Below are positions 19,607 to 34,619 of a stretch of DNA of 64,000 nucleotides, piece after piece (positions within the stretch are counted from its first letter, which is position 1; every line of letters begins with the position of its first letter). The notes below the pieces were generated by a model. That model made no database searches, was not told the DNA's origin, and saw nothing but the letters and a program-made list of their open reading frames with translations. The stretch is from Vibrio azureus. GTDB taxonomy: Bacteria; Pseudomonadota; Gammaproteobacteria; Enterobacterales; Vibrionaceae. The stretch lies in the NCBI RefSeq assembly GCF_002849855.1, contig NZ_CP018616.1, forward strand, positions 2,542,001-2,606,000, written 5' to 3'. Both the position numbers and the translations under genes were made by a program.

Positions 19607-19888
19607 TTAATGCGACTCCTCTCCAACGATTCGGTAAAACGTTTCTTCATCTTTGACTAAACCAAGCTCATGGCGTGCCCGCTCTTCAATCGCATCCAGA
19701 CCTTGACGTAAATCATCGATTTCAGCAAACATCTCATTGTTACGAGATTGCAATTTGCTGTTTACTTGTTGCTGAGCTTCAATTTCATCTTTTACTGCAT
19801 AGAAATCTGACACTCCGTTTTTACCAAACCATAGAGTGTATTGAAGCCAAGCAAACAGTAACATGAGGGCTAAAACAAAGATTCGCAT
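19607..19888 (-). CDS. ftsB: Cell division protein FtsB
   Basis: FtsB is a small bitopic inner-membrane protein that joins FtsL and FtsQ in the divisome and helps activate septal peptidoglycan synthesis. The 93-residue protein has one membrane helix (about residues 2-21), then a coiled coil (about 30-70), and the conserved C-terminal segment [21 protein letters not shown]. It heads the ftsB-ispD-ispF-truD-surE-pcm-nlpD-rpoS run; the promoter should lie in 19889-20060. Confidence 0.96.
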   Translation of the reverse strand: MRIFVLALMLLFAWLQYTLWFGKNGVSDFYAVKDEIEAQQQVNSKLQSRNNEMFAEIDDLRQGLDAIEERARHELGLVKDEETFYRIVGEESH

Positions 19889-20049
19889 ATCATTGCTAAC
19901 ATTCTGTACCAGAAGGGAATAGATAAGTTGACATATATAGCATAAATGTACGTTTGCCTCTAGGGGATAAACGTGGCTCTCGGTACATAAGCTAACAAAA
20001 GTGCAAAAGATTCAATAACAAAGAATAAATGACAGTGAATATAAACTTA

Positions 20050-20088
20050 TCCTGATAAAAATAAAACGCCCCGCAAGTGCGGGGCGTT
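20050..20088 (-). terminator. Rho-independent terminator of eno
   Basis: A 10-bp perfect stem AACGCCCCGC/GCGGGGCGTT (20065-20088) with an AAGT loop is followed on the minus strand by TTTATTTTTAT. Confidence 0.92.
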
Positions 20089-20128
20089 AAAATAAGAAAT
20101 GAATCTAAGCGATCAATTCAACCAAGAA

Positions 20129-24096
<3,968 letters not shown>

Positions 24097-24179
24097 TTCT
24101 CTATCCTTTTATTCGGCACAAAATATTATTTGGCGCGCAGAGCCGCTGAGGCCCTCGTCTAAACATTGCCTGAAGTTCT

Positions 24180-24215
24180 GTAAATAAAAAGGTGAGCGAC
24201 ACCTGCGCTCACCTT
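24180..24215 (-). terminator. Rho-independent terminator of relA
   Basis: The arms AAGGTGAGCG (24189-24198) and CGCTCACCTT (24206-24215) form a 10-bp stem; on the minus strand a TTTTTATTT tail follows. It separates relA from mazG. Confidence 0.88.
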
Positions 24216-24267
24216 CTCTAACTTTCTGTTAAGGCTTTCGTTGTCAGCTCTATTCGCTGGCCACTGA

Positions 24268-26487
24268 TTAACCTAATCGCTTGACTGACATCACATCTTT
24301 TATTTGCTCAACGCGCTTAGACACACGGGCAAAGACTTCCAAGTTAGTCACTTCAAGATCAAAATCCATTACCGACATTTGTCGACGATAATCCACTCGA
24401 CTCTTCATGCTGGTCACTTTGATTTTCTCGTTCGCAAGCAAAGTCGTAATGTCTTTAAGCAATCCACCACGTTCCATCGCCTCAACTCGAACAGTCAAAA
24501 TGTAAGAACCAACAAAGCCACTTCCCCAAACCGTGTCAATAATGCGCTCTGGAGCATGGTGACGAAGTTCCTCTAACTGCTCACAATCACTCCGGTGCAC
24601 AGAAATCCCTCGGCCTTGAGTGATGTATCCAGAAATTTCATCGCCTGGGATTGGCTGACAACAACGAGCCAAGTGTGTCATCAGGTTATCAACGCCCTCA
24701 ACAACCACCGCATCTTTTTTCGGTCGACTTTGTGCCGGGGCTCTGTTTTCAGCCTCTTGAAGTTTTTCGAGCGCCTGCTGATCTTCTTCTTCTGCCGTTG
24801 GTTTATTGACCAGTGCATTAATATGATTAATGATTTGATTAATTCGCAGATCACCGCTGCCAACCCCAACGTAAAGTTCATCAGTCGTATTGATGTTAAA
24901 GCGTTTCAATGCGTATTGATCCGCATCTTTCAGCGACGCACCAATCTTGGCCAACTCTTGCTCTAAGATCTCACGCCCAGCTTCTAAGTTTTTCTCACGG
25001 CTTTGTTTTCTAAACCAAGCATTGATCTTGGCTCGCGCTCGCCCAGAAGTCACGAATCCGAGAGAAGGATTGAGCCAATCACGCGAGGGATTAGGTTCTT
25101 TCTGGGTAATGATCTCAACCTGATCACCCATTTGCAGCTTGTGCGTAAAAGGAACGATGCGTCCAGCGACCTTGGCACCAATACAGCGATGACCAACCTC
25201 TGAGTGGATATGGTAAGCAAAGTCCAATGGCGTAGCACCCATAGGTAAATCAACGACATCACCTCTCGGGGTAAACGCATAGACACGATCGTCGAATACC
25301 TGACTACGAAGTTCATCAAGCATTTCACCCGAATCAGACATTTCTTCTTGCCAATCAAGCAGTTTACGTAGCCAAGTAATTTTTTCATCATAACCACTAC
25401 GGCTGCTGGCACCTTCTTTATATTTCCAGTGCGCGGCCACACCAAGCTCGGAATCTTCGTGCATTTCCTTAGTGCGAATCTGAATTTCAATCGTCTTGCC
25501 TTCAGGCCCCAGAATAACGGTATGAATTGACTGATAACCATTTGGCTTCGGGTTAGCAACATAATCGTCAAATTCATTAGGCAAATGCTTGTATTTTGTG
25601 TGAACAAGTCCTAATGCGGCATAACAATCTTGCAGCTTGTCAGCGATAATGCGCACCGCTCGAACGTCAAAAAGCTCATCGAACGCCAAACTTTTCTTCT
25701 GCATTTTGCGCCAAATACTATAAATGTGTTTAGGTCGACCACTGACCTCAGCACAAATATCAGAGACACACATCTCTTGAGTTAAGTCATCAACAAAATC
25801 TTTAATGTATTGCTCACGCACAATCCGACGTTCAGCCAATTGTTTTGCGATTTGTTTGTAGGTTTCTGGCTGCTGGTAACGGAAGGCATAATCTTCAATT
25901 TCCCACTTTAATTGACCAATCCCTAAGCGGTTAGCTAATGGTGCATAAATATTTGCGCACTCTTTGGCCGCAGTTCGGCGCACTTCATCTGGCGCTTTTT
26001 TTACTTCAATTAAATTACAAATACGTTCGGCAAGTTTGATCACGACGCAACGAAAGTCATCGACCATAGCCAATAGCATTCGACGTACGTTATCAACTTG
26101 AGAAGACGCGGCACTGCCTTCCATTGTCAGGTTCAATTGTCCAATGGCCGCCATTTCTTCAACGCCATCAATCAATTTGATGATCTCTTTACTGTACTTT
26201 TCTTCGAGTAATTCTCGTTCAAAAGCGCCGCTAGAAACTAAAGGAAACAGTTGGGCTGCCACTAAAGTGGCTTCATCCATAGAAAGCGTCAGCAAGATCT
26301 CGATCATTTCGCGCCCACGCCATAGCAGAAGTTCTGCTTGCTCATGATCAACAAGAAGTGCCTGGCAATCACGATAGACGTCCATTAAACGTTGAGAAAT
26401 CGCTGTTTCTTGTCCTAAGCTAGCCACCCAACTTTCAAGTTCAAACTGTTCATCTTGGTTCAAATGCGCGCTTCTTACCGCAACCAT
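24268..26487 (-). CDS. relA: (p)ppGpp synthetase RelA
   Basis: RelA makes ppGpp/pppGpp on ribosomes carrying uncharged tRNA and launches the stringent response. The 739-residue protein starts MVAVRSAHLN like E. coli RelA. The hydrolase-like N-terminal domain lacks the His-Asp metal motif (LLLWRGREMIEILLTL where SpoT has HD residues), so it is the synthetase-only paralogue. The synthetase domain (about 220-340) has RPKHIYSIWRKMQKK and NGYQSIHT. A TGS domain (about 395-460) contains VYAFTPRGDVVDLP. The C-terminus has the CCQPIPGD zinc-finger-like region and an ACT domain. rlmD lies upstream, and a terminator follows. Confidence 0.97.
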   Translation of the reverse strand: MVAVRSAHLNQDEQFELESWVASLGQETAISQRLMDVYRDCQALLVDHEQAELLLWRGREMIEILLTLSMDEATLVAAQLFPLVSSGAFERELLEEKYSKEIIKLIDGVEEMAAIGQLNLTMEGSAASSQVDNVRRMLLAMVDDFRCVVIKLAERICNLIEVKKAPDEVRRTAAKECANIYAPLANRLGIGQLKWEIEDYAFRYQQPETYKQIAKQLAERRIVREQYIKDFVDDLTQEMCVSDICAEVSGRPKHIYSIWRKMQKKSLAFDELFDVRAVRIIADKLQDCYAALGLVHTKYKHLPNEFDDYVANPKPNGYQSIHTVILGPEGKTIEIQIRTKEMHEDSELGVAAHWKYKEGASSRSGYDEKITWLRKLLDWQEEMSDSGEMLDELRSQVFDDRVYAFTPRGDVVDLPMGATPLDFAYHIHSEVGHRCIGAKVAGRIVPFTHKLQMGDQVEIITQKEPNPSRDWLNPSLGFVTSGRARAKINAWFRKQSREKNLEAGREILEQELAKIGASLKDADQYALKRFNINTTDELYVGVGSGDLRINQIINHINALVNKPTAEEEDQQALEKLQEAENRAPAQSRPKKDAVVVEGVDNLMTHLARCCQPIPGDEISGYITQGRGISVHRSDCEQLEELRHHAPERIIDTVWGSGFVGSYILTVRVEAMERGGLLKDITTLLANEKIKVTSMKSRVDYRRQMSVMDFDLEVTNLEVFARVSKRVEQIKDVMSVKRLG

Positions 26488-26564
26488 CTCATCATCCTAA
26501 TTATTATATTTGTTCGTTTAGTTGGACCTACACCGCCCATGTGAGTTCAACTCAACACTCTTAT

Positions 26565-26592
26565 CCGAGCAATAGCTCATGGCATTGCTCGG
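26565..26592 (-). terminator. Hairpin after rlmD (weak terminator)
   Basis: A 9-bp stem CCGAGCAAT/ATTGCTCGG (26565-26592) with a 10-base loop lies just after the rlmD stop codon on the minus strand. No T-run follows, so it may end transcription inefficiently or protect the 3' end. Confidence 0.5.
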
Positions 26593-26604
26593 TTAATGGT
26601 TCAC

Positions 26605-27927
26605 TTATAAAGATTTTTCAAATAATGCCATCGACTCAAGATGGCTAGTATGAGGGAACATATCCAACATCCCTAATCGAGTTAATTGATAGCCTTGTTC
26701 TAATAAGCTTTGACTGTCTCTCGCTAGGGTAGCAGGATTACAGGAAACATAAACTATACGCTGTACGCCAAGAGAGGAAATTTGATCAATGATCCCACTT
26801 GCTCCGGCGCGGGCAGGATCGAGCAATACTTTATCAAATTGCTCCTTAGACCAAACTTGTCCTGCAAAGTCTTGCTCTAGATTAGCATGATAAAACTGAG
26901 CATTATCAATGTTATTTAGCGTTGCATTGTTCGCCGCTTTTACCACCATTTCCGGCACACCCTCAACACCAACAACCGACATAACCTGTTTTGCGATAGG
27001 CAGGCTAAAGTTACCGAGACCACAAAATAAATCCAACACACGCTCGTTCGCTTGTAAGTCTAGCCAGTCGATCGCTTGCTCAACCATTTTCTGATTAACG
27101 GTTTGATTGACCTGAATAAAGTTGTTTGGTTCGAACAGTACCTTAACCCCGGTTTCCTTATAGAATGGCACCTCTCCTTCCACTCGGAGCAACTGATCAG
27201 TCTCGGGCATCAAATACAAAGTCGCATGGTGACTTTTAGCTAATTCGTCTAGCTTGCCCTGTTCATTGGCAGAAAGTTTGCCCATATGACGTAACGTAAT
27301 ACAAGGACCGTTATCTCCTAATACCAATTCAACATGACCCAATTGTTCCGGCTTTTTAAAGGTCTTTAATAGTGCATAAATCTCGGGCAATAATTGGTTA
27401 AGTTCAGGCGCAAGTACTGGACAGTTTGTGATTTGAGTGATGTGCTTACTTTGTTTTTGGCGAAAGCCAAAATGAAGCTGGCGCGTTTTTTTGTCGACAA
27501 ACACACTCACTCGAGCACGACGACGGTAGTCACGTTCTAGTCCAAGAATAGGCGGTGTGAGCTCGATATCACGTCCAGCAAACTTTTGCATTAATTGGCG
27601 CAATGTCTGTTGTTTATGGGTCAGTTGCTGCGCGTAATTCATATGTTGAAGGTCACAGCCTCCACATTGTTGATAATGCGGGCAAAATGGTTCGACTCTC
27701 GCCTCGCTTGGTGTCAGTACTTTAATCAGTTTTCCACGCGCAAATTTACTCTTTTCTTCGACCAGCTGAGTCACTACTTCTTCACCCGGTAACGCCCCAT
27801 TAATAAATAATGGTTTTTTATTGAGGTAAGCGATCCCTGCACCATGATGATCTAAACGCTCAACCTGAACGGCTTGATGACGAGTATTCAATTGTGTTTT
27901 CTTTTTTGGTTGAAAAATTCGTGCCAT
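26605..27927 (-). CDS. rlmD: 23S rRNA (uracil-1939-C5)-methyltransferase
   Basis: RlmD (RumA) adds a methyl group to U1939 of 23S rRNA. The 440-residue protein has an N-terminal TRAM domain, the iron-sulfur cysteine motif [14 protein letters not shown] (about residues 81-94), the SAM motif [16 protein letters not shown], and the catalytic-cysteine motif [12 protein letters not shown]. It lies upstream of relA and divergent from barA, the same arrangement as in E. coli. Confidence 0.97.
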   Translation of the reverse strand: MARIFQPKKKTQLNTRHQAVQVERLDHHGAGIAYLNKKPLFINGALPGEEVVTQLVEEKSKFARGKLIKVLTPSEARVEPFCPHYQQCGGCDLQHMNYAQQLTHKQQTLRQLMQKFAGRDIELTPPILGLERDYRRRARVSVFVDKKTRQLHFGFRQKQSKHITQITNCPVLAPELNQLLPEIYALLKTFKKPEQLGHVELVLGDNGPCITLRHMGKLSANEQGKLDELAKSHHATLYLMPETDQLLRVEGEVPFYKETGVKVLFEPNNFIQVNQTVNQKMVEQAIDWLDLQANERVLDLFCGLGNFSLPIAKQVMSVVGVEGVPEMVVKAANNATLNNIDNAQFYHANLEQDFAGQVWSKEQFDKVLLDPARAGASGIIDQISSLGVQRIVYVSCNPATLARDSQSLLEQGYQLTRLGMLDMFPHTSHLESMALFEKSL

Positions 27928-28117
27928 GCTTTGTGCCTGATTTTTGTCTAATTGCCTTTCTGCTCACTAATATTGCTCGCAGTCGTTGTGTGATTCGAGT
28001 GAGTTGATTATGCTTATGATAAATCCGGAAACGTCACACCTTTACGCTGACTTTGTCGTCAGTTTGAGTACTAAGGCGTTATTTTCCCATATCCCGACCC
28101 CGATGTAATTAGATAAC

Positions 28118-30907
28118 ATGACCAGATATGGCTTACGAGCACGTGTAATTGCCTTAACCCTCGCCCCAACACTGATTATTGGCTTATTATTGAGCGGCTT
28201 TTTCTCTTTTAACCGCTACCAAGACCTAGAAACCCAAGTTATCACTACTGGTAATAGTATTATTGAACCCCTCGCGATCGCCAGTGAAACTCACTTATTG
28301 GCAGAAAGTCGCGAAGCGGTGCGCCGTTTGATCAGCTACGCACATCGAAAAAATTCTAAACTGGTGAGAAGCATCGCGGTTTTTGGTGAAAATCATGAGC
28401 TGTTCGTAACGTCAAACTTCCACCCCAACTTTGAAACATTAATGTTTCCCAAAGATCAGCCTATCCCTCAATTGGGAAATTCTGAAGTGTTTGAAAACAC
28501 CTTGATCCTGCGCGTCCCTATTTTATCAGAAGGGCACTACCTATCTGAGCTTGCTATCGATAATCAAGGCACAAAAGCGGTAGGTTATGTGGCCGTAGAG
28601 CTGGATCTCTCCTCGCTACGATTACAGCAATATCAAGAAGTATTTTCAGCCTTCTTAGTCCTAGTGCTTGGTTTAGGCCTAGCGAGCATCTTTGCTTCCC
28701 GATTAGTCCACGATGTCACTCAGCCCATTACCCATATGAAAAATGTCGTTGACCGTATCCGTCGTGGTCATCTTGATGTTCGAATTGAAGGCAAAATGCA
28801 CGGTGAGTTAGCTCAATTAAAACACGGCATTAATGCCATGGCGGTTTCCCTTTCTGAGTATCACGTTGAGATGCAACACAGCATCGACCAAGCAACATCT
28901 GACCTGCGTGAAACATTAGAGCAACTTGAAATACAAAACGTCGAATTAGACATCGCCAAAAAGCGGGCGCAGGAAGCTGCACGAGTTAAGTCTGAGTTCC
29001 TAGCCAACATGTCTCATGAGTTACGCACACCATTAAATGGAGTGATTGGCTTTACCCGTCAAATGCTCAAAACACACTTATCTGACAGTCAGACGGACTA
29101 CTTAGAAACTATTGAGAAATCAGCCAATAACTTATTAAACATCATTAATGACATTCTGGATTTTTCAAAGCTTGAAGCGGGTAAACTGGCTCTGGAAAAC
29201 ATTCCATTTGAATTCAGAGAAAACCTTGAGGAAGTCATCAACTTACAAGCCACCACTGCTCATGAAAAAGGCTTGGAAGTCACTCTTAAAATCGATCCAA
29301 AGATTCCACAAGGCTTAGTAGGTGACCCATTACGTATTCAACAAATTCTCACCAACCTTGTTGGCAACTCAATCAAATTTACAGAATATGGCAATATTGA
29401 TATCAGTGTGGAGATGCGATCCCGAACCAGCGATTCTGTGGAACTGCAATTCATGGTCAGAGATACTGGTATAGGTATCTCTGAACGCCAGCAAGCACAG
29501 TTATTCCAAGCCTTCAGTCAAGCCGATGCCAGCATTTCTCGTCGCTATGGCGGAACGGGCTTAGGTCTTGTCATTACTCAAAAGCTGGTCAGCCAAATGG
29601 GAGGCGAAATTAGCTTAACCAGTCGCTTGCACCAAGGGTCAACGTTCTGGTTTACCTTGCGCTTAGATTCAACCGAAATGCCAATGGGTGAATTGCTCGA
29701 TCTTGATCTGCTCGCTGGTAAGCAACTACTCCTAATTGAACCCAATATGCAAGCAGCCTCGGTGACACAGCAAGTGCTAAGCCAAGAAGGCATCATGATT
29801 ACGTACCGCTCATCTTTACCTGATAGCCAAGAGCATTATGATTACGTGTTATTGAACTTAACTGCGAATAAAAACTATGACTTGGATATGGTAAACAACT
29901 GGGTTGAGCATGCCAAACGCCTCGCTCCGAGTGTTATTTTAGGTACGCCAAGTACAGAGCTGGCCCTCGCCGATCAAGTAATGCACGATCATCATATCCA
30001 GTGTTTAACCAAACCTCTTTCAAGACGTCGATTACTGCAAAGCTTGATCGCTGAACATGTAGAATCACCTGAAATCACACCCAAGCTACTCGAAGTCATA
30101 GAGAATGAACGCCTGCCTTTAAGTGTGTTGGCTGTTGACGACAATCCAGCCAACTTGAAGCTGATATCGGCTTTATTAAAAGAGCACGTCGAGAATGTCA
30201 CCGCTTGTACTAATGGTCAACAGGCCGTGAACCTAGCAAGGCTGAATAAATATGACCTGATCTTTATGGACATACAAATGCCCTTAATGGACGGCGTCAC
30301 GGCTTGTCAGCACATCAAAGAATTACCACTGAATAATCACACTCCTGTTATTGCCGTCACGGCTCATGCTATGGCTGGCGAACGAGATCGCTTACTCAAT
30401 TTAGGAATGGATGATTACTTAACCAAACCTATTGAAGAACACATCCTTCAACACACTCTATTGCATTGGAGTAAAAAGCCCAACTCTGTCGACTTGCCTA
30501 CACCCACAAGCGCTGTGAGTGTCGAACAGGAGTTACCCTCAGACAAAGATAAGCCTCAGGAAGTCATTATCGACTGGCCTACAGCCTTAAAACAAGGTGC
30601 CAATAAAGAAGAGTTAGCTCAAGAAATGTTAGCCATGCTGGTCGACTTTATCCCTGAAGTCGAGAGCGTGGTCTCTCAAACACTTGAGCAAGATTCCTCT
30701 TCATCTGAGGAATTATTGCATGTGATACACAAACTGCACGGTAGTTGTTCTTATTGTGGTGTACCTAGGTTAAAAGCCTTATGCGCCACTTTAGAACACG
30801 CCTTACGCTCAGGTGCTCAATTGGATGATATCGAACCAGAAATGTTCGAACTTCAAGATGAAATGACTAAAGTAGTCACCGCGGCCCAGCTTTACATTAA
30901 CCCCTAG
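28118..30907 (+). CDS. barA: Hybrid sensor histidine kinase BarA
   Basis: BarA is the tripartite kinase that phosphorylates the response regulator UvrY/VarA and so controls Csr small RNAs, carbon metabolism and virulence. The 929-residue protein has two membrane helices (about 10-28 and 172-192), a HAMP domain (about 193-245), a HisKA domain with FLANMSHELRTPLNG (His about 300), an HATPase domain with DTGIGIS and GGTGLGLVI, a degenerate receiver (about 540-650), a true receiver with VDDNPANLKL and MDIQMPLMDG (Asp about 718), and an HPt domain with HKLHGSCSYCG (His about 874). It is divergent from rlmD and followed by a terminator. Confidence 0.96.
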   Translation: MTRYGLRARVIALTLAPTLIIGLLLSGFFSFNRYQDLETQVITTGNSIIEPLAIASETHLLAESREAVRRLISYAHRKNSKLVRSIAVFGENHELFVTSNFHPNFETLMFPKDQPIPQLGNSEVFENTLILRVPILSEGHYLSELAIDNQGTKAVGYVAVELDLSSLRLQQYQEVFSAFLVLVLGLGLASIFASRLVHDVTQPITHMKNVVDRIRRGHLDVRIEGKMHGELAQLKHGINAMAVSLSEYHVEMQHSIDQATSDLRETLEQLEIQNVELDIAKKRAQEAARVKSEFLANMSHELRTPLNGVIGFTRQMLKTHLSDSQTDYLETIEKSANNLLNIINDILDFSKLEAGKLALENIPFEFRENLEEVINLQATTAHEKGLEVTLKIDPKIPQGLVGDPLRIQQILTNLVGNSIKFTEYGNIDISVEMRSRTSDSVELQFMVRDTGIGISERQQAQLFQAFSQADASISRRYGGTGLGLVITQKLVSQMGGEISLTSRLHQGSTFWFTLRLDSTEMPMGELLDLDLLAGKQLLLIEPNMQAASVTQQVLSQEGIMITYRSSLPDSQEHYDYVLLNLTANKNYDLDMVNNWVEHAKRLAPSVILGTPSTELALADQVMHDHHIQCLTKPLSRRRLLQSLIAEHVESPEITPKLLEVIENERLPLSVLAVDDNPANLKLISALLKEHVENVTACTNGQQAVNLARLNKYDLIFMDIQMPLMDGVTACQHIKELPLNNHTPVIAVTAHAMAGERDRLLNLGMDDYLTKPIEEHILQHTLLHWSKKPNSVDLPTPTSAVSVEQELPSDKDKPQEVIIDWPTALKQGANKEELAQEMLAMLVDFIPEVESVVSQTLEQDSSSSEELLHVIHKLHGSCSYCGVPRLKALCATLEHALRSGAQLDDIEPEMFELQDEMTKVVTAAQLYINP

Positions 30908-30991
30908 TAGGGTGTAATACTTCAGGCTTCGGCGGTTAGGAGTCCAGTCGTGAAAACAGCAGCACTCGTATAAAAAGCATGATACGAAATA

Positions 30992-31019
30992 GGCACAGTC
31001 ACCCAAACTGTGCCTTTTA
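30992..31019 (+). terminator. Rho-independent terminator of barA
   Basis: An 8-bp stem GGCACAGT/ACTGTGCC (30992-31014) with a 7-base loop is followed by TTTTAT on the plus strand. It lies between the convergent barA and acpS genes. Confidence 0.85.
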
Positions 31020-31027
31020 TCGTCGCG

Positions 31028-31408
31028 CTATGATTCAAAAATGACCGTTGCAACGGCATAGTGACGTTCATCAGAAATCGAAAGATGCGTAGATTGAACG
31101 CCTTTAGAAGAAGCAAGCTCTTTTGCTTTGCCTGATAGCACCAAGATGGGTTTCCCCAGTTCATCATTAGCAATACAAAAATCATGAAAAGTCACGCCTT
31201 TTGCAATCCCGGTTCCCAAAGCTTTAGCCGCCGCTTCTTTAGCTGCAAAGCGCTTCGCTAAATAGCGTCCTTTTTGCTTTAAACTAGAGAATGTCACGAT
31301 TTCTTGCGGGCAAAGAATACGTTTTGCAAACGCTTCCCCTGTGCGTTCAAGCGCAGTTTCAATGCGTTCAATCTCCGCAATATCTGTACCCAAACCTAAG
31401 ATCGCCAT
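31028..31408 (-). CDS. acpS: Holo-[acyl-carrier-protein] synthase
   Basis: AcpS transfers 4'-phosphopantetheine from CoA to apo-acyl carrier protein, enabling fatty acid synthesis. The 126-residue protein shows the magnesium-site motif [13 protein letters not shown] at its N-terminus and [13 protein letters not shown] around residue 60. It follows pdxJ by 12 bases at the end of the run era-recO-pdxJ-acpS. Confidence 0.97.
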   Translation of the reverse strand: MAILGLGTDIAEIERIETALERTGEAFAKRILCPQEIVTFSSLKQKGRYLAKRFAAKEAAAKALGTGIAKGVTFHDFCIANDELGKPILVLSGKAKELASSKGVQSTHLSISDERHYAVATVIFES

Positions 31409-31420
31409 AACAAAACCTGA

Positions 31421-32152
31421 TTACTTTCGCGCAGCTAGCATGATTGCTTTCATGTCAGCAACCGCTTTATCTAAACCATCAAAAACGGCTCGACCAATAA
31501 TGGAATGGCCAATATTCAGTTCGTAGATTTCTGGTAAGGCTGCAATTGGAGCCACATTATGGTAAGTCAAACCATGTCCAGCATTGACGATGATCCCGAG
31601 GTCATCAGCATAACTTGCCCCTGCTGCGATCTTTTTTAATTCATCCTGCTGCTCTTCTTCTGTTACTGCATCAGCATAATGACCAGTATGAAGCTCAATA
31701 TAGGGCGCACCACAAGCGTGAGCCGCATCAATTTGCTGGCGATCAGCATCAATGAAGAGAGATACCTTAATCCCAGCTTGAGTCAACTTTTGTGTTGCAG
31801 ATTTGACTTTGTCTAATTGCCCTACAACATCTAACCCGCCTTCTGTGGTTAATTCTTCACGTTTCTCTGGTACTAAACAAACAAATTCAGGCTGAGTTTT
31901 TAGCGCGATCTCAACCATCTCGTCCGTTACTGCCATTTCAAGATTCATACGTGTTTGAATCGTTTCACGAAGGATACGTACATCACGATCTAGGATATGA
32001 CGTCGGTCTTCACGTAAATGAATAGTAATACCGTCAGCTCCAGCACGCTCGGCAATTTCTGCTGCATGCACAGGATCAGGGTATTTGGTACCACGCGCAT
32101 TGCGTAAAGTAGCAATATGGTCGATGTTAACGCCTAAATAAATTGAGCTCAT
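31421..32152 (-). CDS. pdxJ: Pyridoxine 5'-phosphate synthase
   Basis: PdxJ condenses 3-amino-2-oxopropyl phosphate with deoxyxylulose 5-phosphate to form pyridoxine 5'-phosphate. The 243-residue protein has [14 protein letters not shown] at the N-terminus, [16 protein letters not shown], and the C-terminal [13 protein letters not shown] phosphate-binding segment. Its ATG overlaps the recO stop as ATGA, so the two are translationally coupled, as in E. coli. epd, at the other end of this window, makes a precursor for the other branch of the same pathway. Confidence 0.97.
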   Translation of the reverse strand: MSSIYLGVNIDHIATLRNARGTKYPDPVHAAEIAERAGADGITIHLREDRRHILDRDVRILRETIQTRMNLEMAVTDEMVEIALKTQPEFVCLVPEKREELTTEGGLDVVGQLDKVKSATQKLTQAGIKVSLFIDADRQQIDAAHACGAPYIELHTGHYADAVTEEEQQDELKKIAAGASYADDLGIIVNAGHGLTYHNVAPIAALPEIYELNIGHSIIGRAVFDGLDKAVADMKAIMLAARK

Positions 32153-32874
32153 TTTCCATTACTCCGTGCTGTCTGAATGAACAATTCTCGACTTTTTAAA
32201 GGTTTGCCGCCAAGATACGGCTTTAGGGCTAGTCGTGTAAAGCGTTTTGCCGCTTTTAACTGTTCTTTAGTGATGAAACGCCGTTCACTGATTGCAATAA
32301 GCTCATTGCCCAAGAAAGTAAGGTTGTCGCGCCTCACTGATGCAATAAACCCTTTTTGCTCTCGATAACGATAGGTCATTTCTGACTCGACAGGCTCGCC
32401 CGTCCCTGCACAGTGAAGGAAATCAACGCCATACCCCATAGCAGATAGCAACGCTAACTCAAAACGGCGTAAGGCAGGTTCTGGATTATCACACTGTGCT
32501 AGTTCGGTTAATGCATGCAAATAATCATGAAATAGCGCAGGCATAGGCACTTCTGACATCAATACTCGGCCAATAAGTTCATTGACGTACATAGCAGAAT
32601 AAAGATTAATGCCAGTCAGAGGTAACCCCAGACTGATGGGCTCAGCTTGACGCAAAGTTTTCATCGCACCTTTACCAGACCACTTCAAAAGTAAAGGGGT
32701 AAAAGCTTGCAATGCCCCCTTCAAATTGGAGCGCTTACCACGAGCTCCCTTTGCCATCAGAGTCATGCGCCCATATTCTTCACTGAACACATCGAGAATG
32801 AGGCTCGATTCGCTATAAGGACGCCGATGTAAAACAAAACAGCGTTGAAAACCTTCAGAAGATAAGTTGCTCAT
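32149..32874 (-). CDS. recO: DNA repair protein RecO
   Basis: RecO works with RecR to load RecA onto SSB-coated single strands in gap repair. The 241-residue protein has an N-terminal OB-fold (about 1-80, with [20 protein letters not shown] and [10 protein letters not shown]) and a helical C-terminal domain. It lacks a full four-cysteine zinc motif, as is usual in gammaproteobacterial RecO. It lies between era and pdxJ, with a hairpin terminator just upstream. Confidence 0.95.
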   Translation of the reverse strand: MSNLSSEGFQRCFVLHRRPYSESSLILDVFSEEYGRMTLMAKGARGKRSNLKGALQAFTPLLLKWSGKGAMKTLRQAEPISLGLPLTGINLYSAMYVNELIGRVLMSEVPMPALFHDYLHALTELAQCDNPEPALRRFELALLSAMGYGVDFLHCAGTGEPVESEMTYRYREQKGFIASVRRDNLTFLGNELIAISERRFITKEQLKAAKRFTRLALKPYLGGKPLKSRELFIQTARSNGK

Positions 32875-32895
32875 TAACGGTTAACATACCAGTAG

Positions 32896-32929
32896 AATTA
32901 AAAAATAAGGAGCCGCTGGCTCCCTATTT
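32896..32929 (-). terminator. Hairpin terminator between era and recO
   Basis: GGAGCC/GGCTCC with a GCT loop, flanked by A/T-rich arms (32903-32929), is followed on the minus strand by TTATTTTTTAATT. It probably ends part of the lepB-rnc-era transcript; recO may rely on readthrough. Confidence 0.75.
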
Positions 32930-32966
32930 TTATTGATACATATTGTGAAAAATCAGCGAAACACGA

Positions 32967-33929
32967 TCATAGATCGTCAATGTAACCCAATGAACGAAGC
33001 GCTCGCTCATCATCAGCCCAGCCTGATTTTACTTTCACCCATGTTTCTAAATAAACTTTACGGCCAAACAACTCTTCCATATCAAGACGTGCTTCGCGGC
33101 CAATGGTTTTGATCTTCTCTCCACCTTTACCGATCACCATTTTCTTCTGGCCGTTACGTTCGACAAGAATTAATGCGTTGATGTGGAAGCCATCTGTATC
33201 AGGGTTGTAATCGAAGCGTTCGATTTCAACCGTAACCGAGTAAGGCAGTTCCTCACCGGTAAAGCGCATCAGCTTTTCACGGACAATCTCAGATGCCATG
33301 AAACGCTGAGAGCGGTCAGTAACGTACTCTTCTGGAAAATGATGGGTTGCTGCTGGCAAGTGATCTCTAACGTGTTTACGTAATACGTCGATGTTCTTAC
33401 CTTGTTTGGCAGAAATTGGGACAACATCGACAAAGTCCATTTTCTTGGACATATCCGCCATGTGCATCATGACTTCATTACGATCTTGAACATTATCGAC
33501 TTTATTAACACAAAGTACGACCGGGAAGTTCGACTTTTGCAACTTAGTCAGAACCATCTCATCATCTTTTGTCCAATGAGTGCCGTCAACCAAGAAGAAA
33601 ACTAAATTAACATCACTTAATGATGAATTAGCTGCACGGTTCATTAAACGGTTGATAGCACGTTTTTCTTCGATGTGTAAACCTGGAGTATCAACATAGA
33701 TTGCTTGATAATCTCCATCCGTGTCTACGCCCATAATGCGGTGACGCGTTGTTTGTGGTTTACGTGATGTGATCGAGATTTTCTGCCCCAGAATTTTGTT
33801 TAGAAGTGTCGATTTACCTACGTTTGGACGACCAACAATGGCAATAAAACCACAATGTTGGTTTTCCGGAGAACTTGCCTCACCGTGCGATGCAAAGAAT
33901 GCATCAATGTCGAATTCATTATCAGCCAT
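32967..33929 (-). CDS. era: GTPase Era
   Basis: Era binds the 3' end of 16S rRNA and assists 30S subunit maturation. The 320-residue protein has the GTPase motifs G1 [10 protein letters not shown]3 DTPGL and G4 NKVD, and a C-terminal KH domain with [18 protein letters not shown]. An N-terminal extension of about 25 residues ([18 protein letters not shown]) precedes the GTPase core. It overlaps the rnc stop region by 8 bases. Confidence 0.97.
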   Translation of the reverse strand: MADNEFDIDAFFASHGEASSPENQHCGFIAIVGRPNVGKSTLLNKILGQKISITSRKPQTTRHRIMGVDTDGDYQAIYVDTPGLHIEEKRAINRLMNRAANSSLSDVNLVFFLVDGTHWTKDDEMVLTKLQKSNFPVVLCVNKVDNVQDRNEVMMHMADMSKKMDFVDVVPISAKQGKNIDVLRKHVRDHLPAATHHFPEEYVTDRSQRFMASEIVREKLMRFTGEELPYSVTVEIERFDYNPDTDGFHINALILVERNGQKKMVIGKGGEKIKTIGREARLDMEELFGRKVYLETWVKVKSGWADDERALRSLGYIDDL

Positions 33930-34599
33930 GTGTCAGTTGCTCAAGTGCTATTTCCGCAGCCGCTTGCTCTGCCTTGCGGCGGCTGGTACCTTTACCAATC
34001 ACAGGCTCATCCACACCTGCTACGTCACACTCAACCGTGAATTCTTGATTGTGTGCTTCACCTTTAATATTAGTCACTGTGTACAAAGGGAGAGGTTTTC
34101 TTCTGCCTTGTAAGAACTCTTGTAGGCGAGTTTTAGGATCTTTTTGCGATACGCCAGGCTGGATGGCATCAAGACGAGAGCGATACCAGCTAAGTATGAT
34201 GCCACGGACAACTTCCATATCACTATCAAGGTAAATTGCACCGATAATGGCTTCTACTGCATCAGCCAAAATCGAGTCGCGACGAAAACCGCCACTTTTC
34301 AATTCACCTGGACCTAATTTTAAATAATCTCCGAGGCCAAATTCACGACCCAGCTCCGCTAATGTGTGCCCGCGGACCAAAGTCGCACGCATACGGCTCA
34401 TATCACCTTCGTTCACTTTAGGGAATCGATGGTAAAGATCATCAGCGATGACAAAACTTAAAATTGAATCGCCCAGAAACTCAAGACGTTCATTATGTTT
34501 ACTGTTGGCGCTGCGGTGTGTCAGCGCCAAGTGGATAAACTCGGCATCCTGAAATTGGTAGCCGAGTTTTCTCTCTAATTTATCTATTGGAGAATTCAT
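33922..34599 (-). CDS. rnc: Ribonuclease III
   Basis: RNase III cleaves double-stranded RNA, processing rRNA precursors and regulating mRNAs. The 225-residue protein shows the signature [18 protein letters not shown], the second metal-site segment [13 protein letters not shown], and a C-terminal double-stranded RNA binding domain beginning [20 protein letters not shown] site precedes the ATG at 34599. It overlaps era, as in E. coli. Confidence 0.98.
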   Translation of the reverse strand: MNSPIDKLERKLGYQFQDAEFIHLALTHRSANSKHNERLEFLGDSILSFVIADDLYHRFPKVNEGDMSRMRATLVRGHTLAELGREFGLGDYLKLGPGELKSGGFRRDSILADAVEAIIGAIYLDSDMEVVRGIILSWYRSRLDAIQPGVSQKDPKTRLQEFLQGRRKPLPLYTVTNIKGEAHNQEFTVECDVAGVDEPVIGKGTSRRKAEQAAAEIALEQLTHG

Positions 34600-34619
34600 A
34601 CTCTCTCGATATTTAATGG

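Noticed and set aside
25050..25607. A 185-codon frame inside relA
   Set aside because: It overlaps the RelA synthetase and TGS coding sequence in another frame; the RelA reading is clearly the real one.
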